Shown: positions 20,950 through 30,586, counted from the first letter of the stretch. The stretch is 64,000 nucleotides of DNA from an uncultured Nitrosomonas sp. (GCA_949281375.1 CASDLT010000034.1:1-64000); one strand, 5' to 3'. The notes: generated by a model from the sequence alone, not told the origin. Numbers and translations are program-made.

Positions 20950-21522
20950 TTGGATATTGTCGTCTATATAGTTCTGGCGCTGATGATGATGGTTGCGATG
21001 TATGGCGTCATGATTTATAACCGGTTAGTCGATATCAAGCACAGCGTTTCGCAGGCATGGTCGAATATCGATGTTCTTTTGAAACAGCGGCACGATGAGC
21101 TTCCGAAACTGGTTGAAACCTGCAAGCAATATATGGGATTTGAACAGGAAACCCTGAAGCAGGTGATCGCCGCCCGTTCGCAGGTGGCGACTGCGCGTGA
21201 GACGGGCAATATGGGTGCGCTGGGTTCGGCGGAAAACATGCTTCGCATGGGGTTGGGAAACTTGTTTGCGGTGGCCGAAGATTATCCCGAACTGACCGCG
21301 AGCGATAAATTTCAACATTTGCAAGCTCGCATCACCGGTCTGGAAAACAGCATTGCGGATCGCCGTGAATATTACAATGAAGCGGTCAGGATCAACAATG
21401 TACGAATTGAGCAGTTTCCGGACATCATCATTGCCCAGTGGTTCAAGTTCGTGTCGCGAGATTTGCTGGAGTTCAGTGATGTCGAGAAGCAGGATGTGAA
21501 TATTGGCAAACTCTTCGGCTAA
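20950..21522 (+). CDS. LemA family protein
   Basis: LemA proteins have one N-terminal membrane segment and an extended helical domain of unknown function. Here the segment is VVYIVLALMMMVAMYGVMIYNRLV. The family core follows: VSQAWSNIDVLLKQRHDELPKLVETCKQY, GNLFAVAEDYPELTAS, FQHLQARITGLENSIADRREYYNEAV, and the LFG end. The start is TTG 20950, because AGGAG stands 7 bases before it; the open frame extends upstream without support. A GIDE-type gene follows after 15 bases. Confidence 0.88.
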   Translation: MDIVVYIVLALMMMVAMYGVMIYNRLVDIKHSVSQAWSNIDVLLKQRHDELPKLVETCKQYMGFEQETLKQVIAARSQVATARETGNMGALGSAENMLRMGLGNLFAVAEDYPELTASDKFQHLQARITGLENSIADRREYYNEAVRINNVRIEQFPDIIIAQWFKFVSRDLLEFSDVEKQDVNIGKLFG

Positions 21523-21537
21523 AGTAGGTCATTCAGA

Positions 21538-22476
21538 ATGAACGATTTATTAGCGGGACTTTCAGCAGAAGACCGCCAATTTCTGGTGCTGGCGTCTCTT
21601 CTGATTGCAGTGGTCAGTTTTTATCTATTCGTGCGCAGCTGGAAACGGCTGCGAATCATTGAAGATACGCCTACCGCAAAACTTCGGTCTGCGCATCAGG
21701 GATATATTGAATTGGAAGGGAAAGGTCAATTTATCGATGACCATCCTCTCTATTCGCCACTCTCCAATCATCCTTGTCTGTGGTATCGAAGCCAGATCGA
21801 ACAGCAGGAAACGTTTATCAGCAATGGCCGCAGCCAAACGCGCTGGAATGTGGTTTACAAAAACATCAGTCATCATCGATTCAAGCTGATCGATGGAAAA
21901 AACAGTTGTTATGTCGATCCCGAGGCGGCTGAAGTCAATAGTCATCAAAAACTGGTGTGGTACGGCAATACCGAATGGCCAACCCGGACACAATTACTGG
22001 AAAGCCAATCGATCATTCACGCGGCATCGAACAGTTACCGCTACTGCGAATGGCTGATTTTGCCCAGCCAACCGCTCTACATACTGGGCCAGTTCACCAC
22101 GTTGTCGGCCACCGCGCAGAAATCCATTCGCGATGTGATGATCAATCTGATCAAAGAATGGAAACAAGATCAAGAGCAACTGAAAAAGCGCTTCGACAGG
22201 GATAAGGATGGGCAGATTGATCAGGAAGAATGGGAAGTGGCTCGTCAGGAAGCGCAATCAGAGGCGCAGAGAATTCATGATCATTTGGCGCTCGAGCCTG
22301 ATATGCACATCATCACCAAGCCGAAGGACTCGATCCAACCATTCATTATTTCAGCCTATTCCCAGACTATGTTAATTCAAAAATATCGTCGCAGCGCCGG
22401 TCTGGCGCTGATCGTCAGCTTGGGGTGCATAGCCGCGCTGAGCTGGCTCATGCATGCAGGACCAGTTAGCGCCTGA
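21538..22476 (+). CDS. GIDE-domain membrane protein with an EF-hand-like loop
   Basis: Membrane segments lie near residues 14-32 and at the C-terminus (AGLALIVSLGCIAALSWLM). Between them is a domain resembling the GIDE domain of the human mitochondrial E3 ligase MULAN. Features are TAKLRSAHQGYIELEGKGQF, HPCLWYRSQIEQQ and FKLIDGKNSCYVDPEAAEV. There is no RING, so no ligase activity is implied. Around residue 222, DRDKDGQIDQEEWE is a canonical EF-hand calcium loop. Pairing with LemA is recurrent in bacteria. Confidence 0.75.
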   Translation: MNDLLAGLSAEDRQFLVLASLLIAVVSFYLFVRSWKRLRIIEDTPTAKLRSAHQGYIELEGKGQFIDDHPLYSPLSNHPCLWYRSQIEQQETFISNGRSQTRWNVVYKNISHHRFKLIDGKNSCYVDPEAAEVNSHQKLVWYGNTEWPTRTQLLESQSIIHAASNSYRYCEWLILPSQPLYILGQFTTLSATAQKSIRDVMINLIKEWKQDQEQLKKRFDRDKDGQIDQEEWEVARQEAQSEAQRIHDHLALEPDMHIITKPKDSIQPFIISAYSQTMLIQKYRRSAGLALIVSLGCIAALSWLMHAGPVSA

Positions 22477-22489
22477 ACAATCATTGCCT

Positions 22490-23995
22490 TTACTTTGAGC
22501 GCCAGAATAATGTCGATTTCGCCAGATGTTTCCAGATATCTCCGGATAGCGAGGAAAATCCGGCTGCCTCAAGTTCGAGAGCACCATAGATACGTCCAAA
22601 CTCAAAACTGAATAACCGATTTTGTTGCGGAAAGGAACGCAACAACTGCATGCCGATCCTTAAATCACGTTCACGTCCGAGTTGATCTTGCAAAGCCGCC
22701 AGCGCAGTAAGAAAGGATTTGGTGTGTTTGTCTTCATAGAGAGCGGCAAATGTTTCCACGTTGTAGCGCATTTTTTTAGCCGCAATTCGTGCCTGATGAC
22801 GCTGATCAGGATCGAGTTGGCTGAAGTTGTGGCACAGTGAGCACAATGTCAGCCAGCGTCGTTCGAGTATCTTGGACGCCCATGCCTGGACGTCCTGCTT
22901 CGCTTGAGGAACCGGCGGTGCTGATAAAGCGCGGCCGATATCGAGCACAAGCTGGGTAAATGACGATGTCAGGAGACGGGCTTGCGCCTGTCGGTGGACT
23001 AGATTTGCATGCCTGGACAACGCCGTCAATGCAGTTTCGTCCCATGGGTTCTGCTTTGGAAACTGCGGTAATTTCGCCGCTAACGTGGGTAAGGATTCTC
23101 CCAGAAAAACATCCCAGTCTCGCGCCGTGTTGAGCTCATGCATGAGTTCACGCAAAGACCGATCCCAACTGGGGGGTGTTTGCCCCAGAGATTTGGCGAG
23201 CAGGGTGCCAGTACGCAATCGCCGCAACCCAACCCTTAGCTGATGCAAATACTCGATATCCGGTTCATGTTCCACGAACCCGGGGACATTGGCCACGGTA
23301 TGCACTAATGCGTGATGCATGAAGATATGCCAGACTTCACTCGGGTTATGGTGCGGATGGATGTCGGGATGCATTGATTTGAGCGGTTTAGCGCCGATTG
23401 CGCCACTCAACAGATAACCGCGCTCCGCTTTGCTGCGTGGCTCGAGGTGTAACGGCACATCGCGCAATAGCTGCGTGGCGATATCAAACAGGCAGTCGGG
23501 CGTGCCGGATTTGAGTTCGATTTCAACTTCGCACAAGGATTGCTGAAGCTCTCCGGCGATTATCCTGCCGTTGTCCAGTGCAACTTCAGCATGTCCCGTC
23601 GGGGTTTCGATTTGCCAGGTGGTACGCTGAAATTCGGTCGTGAAAAGCGGTGCGATGTGCTTTAGCGTGACGCCGGCCAGTAAGCTCGTCGCAGCGTCTG
23701 GAAGTAGCGAAAAATCAGGGCGATCGCCTGTGGTGAGTGGCGCTTCCCATTCTGGGCGGCTCGTCAATGCGCCCACGGATTGCGCCTCGGCCTTTAGTGT
23801 CTGGTGCCATTGCTGACCTGCGCGGCGCAGACGAAAAGCCGCACCGCGTTGCATCAATTCAAATTTTGGCGTGTCAAAATAAATGCTCAACAGCCGCCGG
23901 CGTTGCGAGGGCAATCCCTTGAGTAGCGGATGATGCCGGAGCTGGGAGACATGACGGGGCAGCAGTGCCAGTTTGAGTTCGATTTCCCTATTCAT
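22490..23995 (-). CDS. CYTH and CHAD domain protein (inorganic triphosphatase-like)
   Basis: The N-terminal CYTH domain (about 1-200) has the E-x-E-x-K signature as EIELK at residue 4 and characteristic charged strands. Such domains hydrolyse inorganic triphosphate, as in E. coli YgiF. The C-terminal CHAD domain (about 220-495) is a histidine- and arginine-rich helical fold known to bind polyphosphate; it shows YLHQLRVGLRRLRTGT and HQARIAAKKMRYNVE. The polyphosphate kinase gene next to it supports a role in polyphosphate metabolism. Confidence 0.88.
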   Translation of the reverse strand: MNREIELKLALLPRHVSQLRHHPLLKGLPSQRRRLLSIYFDTPKFELMQRGAAFRLRRAGQQWHQTLKAEAQSVGALTSRPEWEAPLTTGDRPDFSLLPDAATSLLAGVTLKHIAPLFTTEFQRTTWQIETPTGHAEVALDNGRIIAGELQQSLCEVEIELKSGTPDCLFDIATQLLRDVPLHLEPRSKAERGYLLSGAIGAKPLKSMHPDIHPHHNPSEVWHIFMHHALVHTVANVPGFVEHEPDIEYLHQLRVGLRRLRTGTLLAKSLGQTPPSWDRSLRELMHELNTARDWDVFLGESLPTLAAKLPQFPKQNPWDETALTALSRHANLVHRQAQARLLTSSFTQLVLDIGRALSAPPVPQAKQDVQAWASKILERRWLTLCSLCHNFSQLDPDQRHQARIAAKKMRYNVETFAALYEDKHTKSFLTALAALQDQLGRERDLRIGMQLLRSFPQQNRLFSFEFGRIYGALELEAAGFSSLSGDIWKHLAKSTLFWRSK

Positions 23996-24057
23996 AGTCG
24001 GCGTGCATATTCGGGCAGATCAGGGAAGGACTGGTTGTGGCTCGATCGGTTGGCGAA

Positions 24058-24876
24058 TTATTCAATTTTCAAAGTATCAAAGTCGATCCCTTCGGGAGGC
24101 GGGGGTGTTTTCAGTTTCATGCTTTCCACCGCAGCAACGATATGTTCAGCGACGATCAGGTTGCGGTACCACTTATGATTGGCCGGAATGACATACCATG
24201 GCGCACAGTCGGTGCTGGTGGACGACAGTACGTCCTCGAATGCTTCGGTATATTTTGCCCATAATTCGCGTTCCTCCAGATCATGGATATCAAATTTCCA
24301 TCGTTTTTCTGGATCGCAAATGCGTTCTTCAAGCCGTTGCTTTTGCTCATTCTTGGAGATATGCAGAAAAAATTTCCGGATCACCGTGCCGTTCTCGGAG
24401 AGTAATTCCTCAAATTCTTTGATCTGATTGAATCGTTGCTTGATCTTTCTTGCTGAAATGCGCTGATGCACGCGGGTAATCAGCACGTCTTCATAATGCG
24501 AGCGGTTAAAAATACCGATCTGGCCTTTGGCAGGCGCTTTTTGATGAACGCGCCACAAAAAATCATGTGCCAGTTCTTCAGTGGACGGTGTTTTGAAGGT
24601 AACAACCTTGCAGCCTTGTGGATTGATGCCAGACATGACATTTTTGATGGTGCCGTCTTTGCCGCTGGTATCCATGCCCTGCAATACGATCAACAATGAA
24701 TGGCTACTGTTGGCATATAAACGCTCTTGCAATCCGCTCAATCTGCCGATCAATTTTTCGGTAGCGGTTTTGGCTTTCTCCTTGTCATCATCGTTCTTGT
24801 CGTAGTCCCCGGTATCGCTTGGATCGTAATCTGACAATGTTAATGTGCCGGCGGGTTTGACTAAATAATTGGTCAT
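24058..24876 (-). CDS. Polyphosphate kinase 2, class III type
   Basis: PPK2 enzymes phosphorylate nucleotides with polyphosphate. The 272-residue sequence has Walker A GMDTSGKDGT near residue 68, the Walker B region IFNRSHYEDVL near 123, and the C-terminal APWYVIPANHKWYRN. The Asn-containing FNRSHYEDVL, in place of the Asp-containing class I motif, and the overall pattern fit class III enzymes, which can take AMP to ATP. It lies about 60 bases upstream of the CYTH-CHAD gene on the same strand. Confidence 0.9.
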   Translation of the reverse strand: MTNYLVKPAGTLTLSDYDPSDTGDYDKNDDDKEKAKTATEKLIGRLSGLQERLYANSSHSLLIVLQGMDTSGKDGTIKNVMSGINPQGCKVVTFKTPSTEELAHDFLWRVHQKAPAKGQIGIFNRSHYEDVLITRVHQRISARKIKQRFNQIKEFEELLSENGTVIRKFFLHISKNEQKQRLEERICDPEKRWKFDIHDLEERELWAKYTEAFEDVLSSTSTDCAPWYVIPANHKWYRNLIVAEHIVAAVESMKLKTPPPPEGIDFDTLKIE

Positions 24877-24939
24877 GGCATTGATTGGTTTTGCATAGAG
24901 TGGATGGACATGGAGTCGTGATCAGGCAGTAAATATTGC

Positions 24940-25995
24940 TTATATGGATGCTTCAGTTTCTGGAAAAATTGCAACGTATGCAATGCCATCCTCAGCGATC
25001 AGGCCGCGAAACATGGCGCTGGTATTGAACCGCATGGCAAAATGGCCGTGTGCATCCAGTCCGATCAAGCCGCCTTCTCCGCCCATTGCAGCAATGTCGG
25101 CCAGTGTCTGATCGATGGCGTGCGGCAGCGGTGTTTTTTTCATGCGCACCTGTTCAGCGATATGGAATGCTGCGCACGTGCGTATGAACATTTCGCCGGT
25201 ACCGGTTGCAGAAACAGCCACCGAGCGGTTATCGGCATACGTGCCCGCGCCGATGATCGGCGAATCCCCGACACGTCCGAAACGCTTGTTCGTGAGTCCG
25301 CCGGTTGAGGTGCCTGCAGCCAGATTGCCATGACGATCTAGCGCCACAGCGCCCACTGTGCCGTGTTTCTCGTCGCTAGCGGTCAACGGGGTTGCAGCAT
25401 CGGTGTCATGATCGAGCATCAGTTGGTTCCTGGCGATCGCCCTTTGTAATTGATCCCAGCGATGCTGGGTATGAAAATACGATGGGTCGACGGTGTTCAG
25501 GCCCTGTTCGGCGGCAAACTGGTCAGCTCCTTCGCCGATCAACAGCACATAATTGCTGCGGGCCATCACAGCATGAGCTGCGAGGATCGGATTGCGGGTG
25601 GTAGTGACTCCAGCGACGGCGCCTGCCATACGGTTAGCACCATCCATGATCGATGCATCCAGTTCGATACGGCCGTTGTGGGTGAATACTGCGCCGTGTC
25701 CGGCATTGAATAATGGCGAATCTTCCATCACGGTGATCGCTGCGATCACTGCTTGGATGCTGCTTCCGCCGGCTGCGAGAATGGCATGCCCGGCCATTAA
25801 GGATTGCGCCATAACCAAGCGATACGCTTGCTCGCGCTCGGCTGAGAGTTTGTCGCGCTGAACTGCGCCAGCGCCGCCATGGATCAATAAACGGATGGGG
25901 GCGCTGTTGATGAGTGTTTCGTGAGCATTGGCAGTCATGGATACAATAACGATAATCGAAGTTGACGTTAACGATGACCCAATGTTAGCGAACAA
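24940..25995 (-). CDS. iaaA: Isoaspartyl peptidase / L-asparaginase (Ntn hydrolase)
   Basis: This is a plant-type asparaginase that cleaves isoaspartyl dipeptides and asparagine after self-processing. Visible are LLIHGGAGA near residue 37, NAGHGAVFT near 97, the autocatalytic Thr in KHGTVGAVALD near 220, and GRVGDSPIIGAGTYAD followed by SATGTGE. The first 25 residues resemble a short signal sequence, suggesting periplasmic location, but they depend on a TTG start at 25995; the next Met is residue 20. Confidence 0.9.
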   Translation of the reverse strand: MFANIGSSLTSTSIIVIVSMTANAHETLINSAPIRLLIHGGAGAVQRDKLSAEREQAYRLVMAQSLMAGHAILAAGGSSIQAVIAAITVMEDSPLFNAGHGAVFTHNGRIELDASIMDGANRMAGAVAGVTTTRNPILAAHAVMARSNYVLLIGEGADQFAAEQGLNTVDPSYFHTQHRWDQLQRAIARNQLMLDHDTDAATPLTASDEKHGTVGAVALDRHGNLAAGTSTGGLTNKRFGRVGDSPIIGAGTYADNRSVAVSATGTGEMFIRTCAAFHIAEQVRMKKTPLPHAIDQTLADIAAMGGEGGLIGLDAHGHFAMRFNTSAMFRGLIAEDGIAYVAIFPETEASI

Positions 25996-26202
25996 TCACC
26001 ACCGACACCACCGACGAATGGCGCAATCATAGTTGGCGCACTTTCTGAGTAGTGAGATATTCACTCATATGCTGCCGCATTTTCATCGATTCATCTTGCC
26101 TGATATCGTTTGCAACCTTCTTCAGAGCGATCATTAGCACGAGATCCGAGCATTTTGCCAGCGGTGTAATGTTGGCAAGTTTATGTTATTCGTATGTCCC
26201 CG

Positions 26203-29055
26203 TTAAATCACGGCGATATCAGCATTTGTCAGCGCCAATTGTATAGATAGTGTAGCGATTTGCTGTGCCGCGGCGGTGCCAGTGCCGTCGGGATCGTATA
26301 GTAATGCACCGGTCGTATTGTTATAAACTATGTGATCGTTCGCATCCAGCGCCTTAGCGCCTACCCTGAATTGTGCTGCTGACAGTATGCTTGCCGCTGA
26401 TCCCAATGCCGGGAACATGGCATTGTCGAGCTGGATCGTATCATTGGCAACGTTAAAGTCGAAGATTGTATCGATATGCCCTTTCGTTGTGAACTTGAAA
26501 AAGTCATTGCCCACGCCTCCGGTCAGACGGTTTGAACCCAGTCCGCCATTAAGAGTGTCGTTGCCAGCTCCGCCATTCAACTGATTGGCGGCATTGTTGC
26601 CGGTGATTGCGTTATTCAATGTATTACCGGTGCCATTGACTGCTGAGGAATCAGTCAGGATTAGATTCTCGGTATTCGCAGGTAGGGTATAAGTCAATCG
26701 GCTGCTCACGGTATCTACGCCTTCGCTGGCTTTCTCAAACACTATGTCACCCGCATTCTCGACTAAATAAATGTCATTGCCCGTGCCGCCGAGCATCGTA
26801 TCGGCGCCAGACCAGCCGGCTATCGTGTCATTGCCGGCATTTCCCACCAGCACATTATTAGCGGTATTGCCGGTCAGATTGTCGCTGAACGCGCTGCCGA
26901 TCAGATTTTCAATCTTGCTTAGCGTGTCGAGTCCAGAACCGCCGGTATTTTGCTGCGTGGTCAGATTTAGATTGGCCGTGACCGCGGATGCAGCAGTGGT
27001 GTAGGTTACAGTGTCGTTGTTCGACGAAGTGCCGGTCAGTATATTGTTGGCTGCTGTGGCGGTCAGGAATGAGCCGGCGCCCGAGGTAAAGCTTTTCGTT
27101 GCTGTCAGCGATGCCGCAGTGCCATCCGAAATGCTCGCATCGACTGTAAAATTGCCGGTGAAATTGGCCGCTGGAATGAAAATAACGTTTGCGAGCAGCG
27201 CGTTCACATTCGCCAACGCACCACTGGCGCTCCAGGTTCCGGTTGCGTCGTTGTAGGCTGATGTCACCGCACCCGATGTGCCAATACTCAAGCTGCCTGC
27301 AGCAGTATTTGACAACTTCAACGTTGCGGTAATCGCTGCGGTGTCAGGATCGTTAGCGACGATGTTTTGCAAATTCAGCGGGGTTCCTTTGGTATATTTC
27401 TCGCCAACCGTCAAGCTGGAGACGTTCGGAGCATTGTTGTTAATGTAAAATTGTGAATGGAAATCTGGAAAGTAAGGACCATAACTATATGAATCAGACA
27501 TATAGGCATCCAGATCACCATCCCCATCGATATCTGTAAAGGAATTTAAATAATAGGAAGTACGATACCCTTGATCGGGAAGGCCTCCTCCCGATTCAAT
27601 GGAAAAAGACGGATTACTTGCAGTTCCGGTATTTCTCAAGAACGCTGTATTTATAAAGGCATCCAAATCTCCATCCCGATCGGCATCGATAAAATTTGGT
27701 GAACCATTCAAACCGAATGCATCGGCTTGTGGCGCTGCAAATACCGGATTACTTACTGTGCCGGTATTTCTAAAAAATAAATTGTTAACAAAGGCATCTA
27801 AATCCTTGTCATTGTCGATATCTACAAAGATTGGTTGTGCGTAATTACCTGCATCCTTTAATCCAAACGGATTGGATTTCGGTGCGTTAAACACTGGATT
27901 TGTTGCAGTTCCCATATTCCGATAAAACTGTACGTTACCCGTTGTGTCTCCGATAAATGCATCCAAATCCTTGTCATTATCGATATCTACAAATGTGGGG
28001 TTGGCAAAATTCCCTACATCAGTCAAACCAAATGGATTCACAAGGGGAGTGTCACTGAAAATAGCTTGTTTTGCAGTGCCGATATTTTCGAAAAATAGTG
28101 TATTACCTTCATTATCATCATAATATGAGTAACCTTTGCCCACAAAAGCATCCAAATCACCATCCCCATCAATATCGGCAAATGTGGGATCTATAAAAGA
28201 CCTATCGTTAGGCAAGCCTGGGCCAATCGCACTAAAAAAGGGACTTATGCCTGCACCTGAGTTTTTATAATTGCCAATAAGTTGATCCTGATCACCATCA
28301 GCATCAATATCGACAAATGTCGTACTTGAAAAATCTATACCAAACGTACGATTACCTACAGAATAATATTTGGGATCATGTGGGGTTCCAATATTTCTAA
28401 AAAACCAATTCCCACTTCCATAGAAACCACTCCATCCAATGAACGCATCCAGATCGCCATCGCCGTCGATATCTACGAATGTGGGATTGATAAAAGTGGT
28501 GCTGCTAAAATTGACTTGAGCAAATCCAAAAGGATTATTATCTGCAGCGGCAAAAGCAGGATTCTGGGGCGTTCCGGTATTTTTGAAAAATAAAATATCC
28601 CCCCCGTAGTTGCCCACAAAAGCATCCATATCGTTATCGCCATCAATATCCACCAAAATAGGATTTGGGGCGCCATTTGTGCCCATATTTAAACCAAAGG
28701 GATTGGATTGTGGCGCGGCAAATTGCGGATTAGTGCGAGTCCCTATGTTTCTAAAAAACTGCAAGGTGCCGGCATACTGACAAATGAATGCATCAAAATC
28801 GCCATCGCTATCAATATCACTAAAAGTTCCTTCAGCTCCATTGCCCATACCTGTCAAACCAAACGGATTGGTCTGCGGTGAAGCAAACGATGGGTTGGCC
28901 GCATTTCCTGCATTTCGCGAAAACAATACATTTCCATTAATATCGATCGAGAAAACATCAAAATCGCCATCATGATCGATATCAATCGCGCTTTCTGGTG
29001 TAATGCTCAATCCCATCGAAGGTAAAGCGCCATACTGAAAAATCGGATCTGCCAT
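26203..29055 (-). CDS. Large RTX-type calcium-binding protein with FG-GAP/VCBS-like repeats
   Basis: The 950-residue protein has three parts. Residues about 1-555 hold ten repeats, each with an Asp-rich calcium motif such as VDIDGDGDLDAF and most with a linker like FFRNIGT..NP.F and NPFGL. Residues about 555-670 resemble a cadherin/VCBS-like beta domain (NDPDTAAITATLKL). From about 700 come RTX nonapeptides (GNAGNDTI, GGTGNDIY, GGAGNDTLNGG), then a typical C-terminus for type I secretion. There is no N-terminal signal peptide. AAAGGAG precedes the ATG. No type I secretion genes lie in the window. Probably a surface or secreted structural protein. Confidence 0.88.
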   Translation of the reverse strand: MADPIFQYGALPSMGLSITPESAIDIDHDGDFDVFSIDINGNVLFSRNAGNAANPSFASPQTNPFGLTGMGNGAEGTFSDIDSDGDFDAFICQYAGTLQFFRNIGTRTNPQFAAPQSNPFGLNMGTNGAPNPILVDIDGDNDMDAFVGNYGGDILFFKNTGTPQNPAFAAADNNPFGFAQVNFSSTTFINPTFVDIDGDGDLDAFIGWSGFYGSGNWFFRNIGTPHDPKYYSVGNRTFGIDFSSTTFVDIDADGDQDQLIGNYKNSGAGISPFFSAIGPGLPNDRSFIDPTFADIDGDGDLDAFVGKGYSYYDDNEGNTLFFENIGTAKQAIFSDTPLVNPFGLTDVGNFANPTFVDIDNDKDLDAFIGDTTGNVQFYRNMGTATNPVFNAPKSNPFGLKDAGNYAQPIFVDIDNDKDLDAFVNNLFFRNTGTVSNPVFAAPQADAFGLNGSPNFIDADRDGDLDAFINTAFLRNTGTASNPSFSIESGGGLPDQGYRTSYYLNSFTDIDGDGDLDAYMSDSYSYGPYFPDFHSQFYINNNAPNVSSLTVGEKYTKGTPLNLQNIVANDPDTAAITATLKLSNTAAGSLSIGTSGAVTSAYNDATGTWSASGALANVNALLANVIFIPAANFTGNFTVDASISDGTAASLTATKSFTSGAGSFLTATAANNILTGTSSNNDTVTYTTAASAVTANLNLTTQQNTGGSGLDTLSKIENLIGSAFSDNLTGNTANNVLVGNAGNDTIAGWSGADTMLGGTGNDIYLVENAGDIVFEKASEGVDTVSSRLTYTLPANTENLILTDSSAVNGTGNTLNNAITGNNAANQLNGGAGNDTLNGGLGSNRLTGGVGNDFFKFTTKGHIDTIFDFNVANDTIQLDNAMFPALGSAASILSAAQFRVGAKALDANDHIVYNNTTGALLYDPDGTGTAAAQQIATLSIQLALTNADIAVI

Positions 29056-29398
29056 TTCATGCTCCTTTGAAATTAATTGAATGGTACTTGTTGATCAGTT
29101 GGGAATACTACATTACTGTTAAATATCAGCAATAAACCAGTGCGATGCCTTGGCTGTACAATCCTGCTAAGATTTCGAAGCATGGCGTGATTTTGGCATT
29201 TAAACTGAAATCCTTTGATGCCTCCCATAACGTTGACCGATAACACCAAGATTTACTCTGTCATGACTTCATTGTCAGACTGAGTAAATATGCAGCTCAG
29301 CATACATGAGCAAAAGTCTGCAGCTGGTTAGAAATGTGCCGATTTAGACTTTCAAACCGTACATTGCTGATTGCAAGTACAATTCCTTTTGGACAATG
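29056..29398. other. Intergenic region upstream of the RTX-type gene
   Basis: These 343 bases separate the start of the RTX-type gene from the end of the L,D-transpeptidase gene, both leftward. They should carry the promoter of the RTX-type gene. The one strong structure is the inverted repeat at 29251-29288, listed separately. Confidence 0.5.
29251..29288. repeat. Long inverted repeat upstream of the RTX-type gene
   Basis: ATTTACTCTGTCATGAC and GTCAGACTGAGTAAAT are inverted copies with one mismatch and one bulged base, separated by 6 bases. The site is about 195 bases upstream of the RTX-type start and 110 bases beyond the transpeptidase stop. No T tract follows on either side. It could be an operator or a transcript end structure. 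Confidence 0.5.
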
Positions 29399-30586
29399 TT
29401 ATCGAACGTGAGCCTGTTTTTTATCGCCGAGTTTCAGTACCTCAGCTGCGGTGAGCTGCCTGCTCATATCGCCATCCCAGGTTGAATTGAAGGGTAAAGT
29501 ATTCTGAACGTGGGTTGCGCGTTCAAGATAAGCCTGGAGCGTCAGATGCGGGTGAGTGATCGGAATGGCGATGGCTCTGGGCGTGCGCTGTGCTTCGATT
29601 AGAGTGTTTGCGTTGATCGGAACTTGCGCTCGTTTGCCGAGTTTTGATTTAGATGTTGCTCGCAGTGTGCTCAACGATTTCTTCAACAAGCTGTGGTGAT
29701 TGCGCTTGTCATCTTCCAGGATGGGATAAGTTTGAACATACAGCGTATGGTCGCGCCAGCCCAGCAAGCGAGGCTGATTGACAATGCTGACCGGAGTGCC
29801 GATGGGTACTTCTTGGTAGAGGCCTATGATATCTTCAGGATACATCCGCAGACAGCCGTGGCTGCCGCGCAGCCCGATGCTGGGAGGCTTGTCAGTGCCA
29901 TGAATGGCATAAGTCGGCCAAGCCAGTTTCAATACGTGCGTACCCATCGGATTATCCGGCCCCGGAGGCACTATTGCTGGCAGCGGATCGCCATTTCGGG
30001 CATGTTCCTTACGGATCGATGGCGTCGGAATCCAAGCCGGGTTCTCTTTTTTCGAGGCAACGCGGGTCGTGCCTTCGGGTGTCTTCCATTCAACCCGCCC
30101 GATTCCGACCGGGTGTGTGATGACTCTCTGCAATTCGCCGGGTTTTACTTTTGGGTAATAAAATAATCGCATGGCCGCGAGGTTGATGACGATGCCTTCG
30201 CGCGGAGCATTGGGCAGCACGAACTGGGTCGGAATGATGATTCTGGTGCCTGCTTGCGGTAACCACGGGTCAATGTCCGGATTGGCGCTGACGATTTCTT
30301 CATAACCGAGGTTAAAGCGCCGCGCGATATCGGAAAGCGTATCATCTTTGCTCGAGGTGATGACTTGGATATTTCCCACCACATCGTCGCGGCTGGAATT
30401 GATGCTGAATTCATGACTGGCCAATGGCATTGGCAAAGATTGCGTTGCCAGAGGGGGTGGGACCGACTGTTGAAATAAAAAAGTCTGACAGCCACTCAGC
30501 AGAAAAAGGCTACCCCATAACCCATGCGTGAGAAAAGGCCGAAAAAAAAGCGACAGCAAAGCGGCGAGTTTGCGCACGCACGCCAT
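29399..30586 (-). CDS. L,D-transpeptidase lipoprotein with LysM domain
   Basis: The N-terminus has a hydrophobic stretch ending in a lipobox (LFLLSGC). A LysM domain (about residues 60-115: SSKDDTLSDIARRFNLGYEEIVSANPDID in two pieces around ARRF) binds peptidoglycan. The YkuD domain follows with the catalytic HGT..., SHGCLRM motif near residue 245. Such enzymes make 3-3 cross-links or attach proteins to the wall. I start it at ATG 30586 before the signal peptide; the open frame extends to 30733 without family support. The last 100 residues are a basic tail. Confidence 0.9.
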   Translation of the reverse strand: MACVRKLAALLSLFFRPFLTHGLWGSLFLLSGCQTFLFQQSVPPPLATQSLPMPLASHEFSINSSRDDVVGNIQVITSSKDDTLSDIARRFNLGYEEIVSANPDIDPWLPQAGTRIIIPTQFVLPNAPREGIVINLAAMRLFYYPKVKPGELQRVITHPVGIGRVEWKTPEGTTRVASKKENPAWIPTPSIRKEHARNGDPLPAIVPPGPDNPMGTHVLKLAWPTYAIHGTDKPPSIGLRGSHGCLRMYPEDIIGLYQEVPIGTPVSIVNQPRLLGWRDHTLYVQTYPILEDDKRNHHSLLKKSLSTLRATSKSKLGKRAQVPINANTLIEAQRTPRAIAIPITHPHLTLQAYLERATHVQNTLPFNSTWDGDMSRQLTAAEVLKLGDKKQAHVR

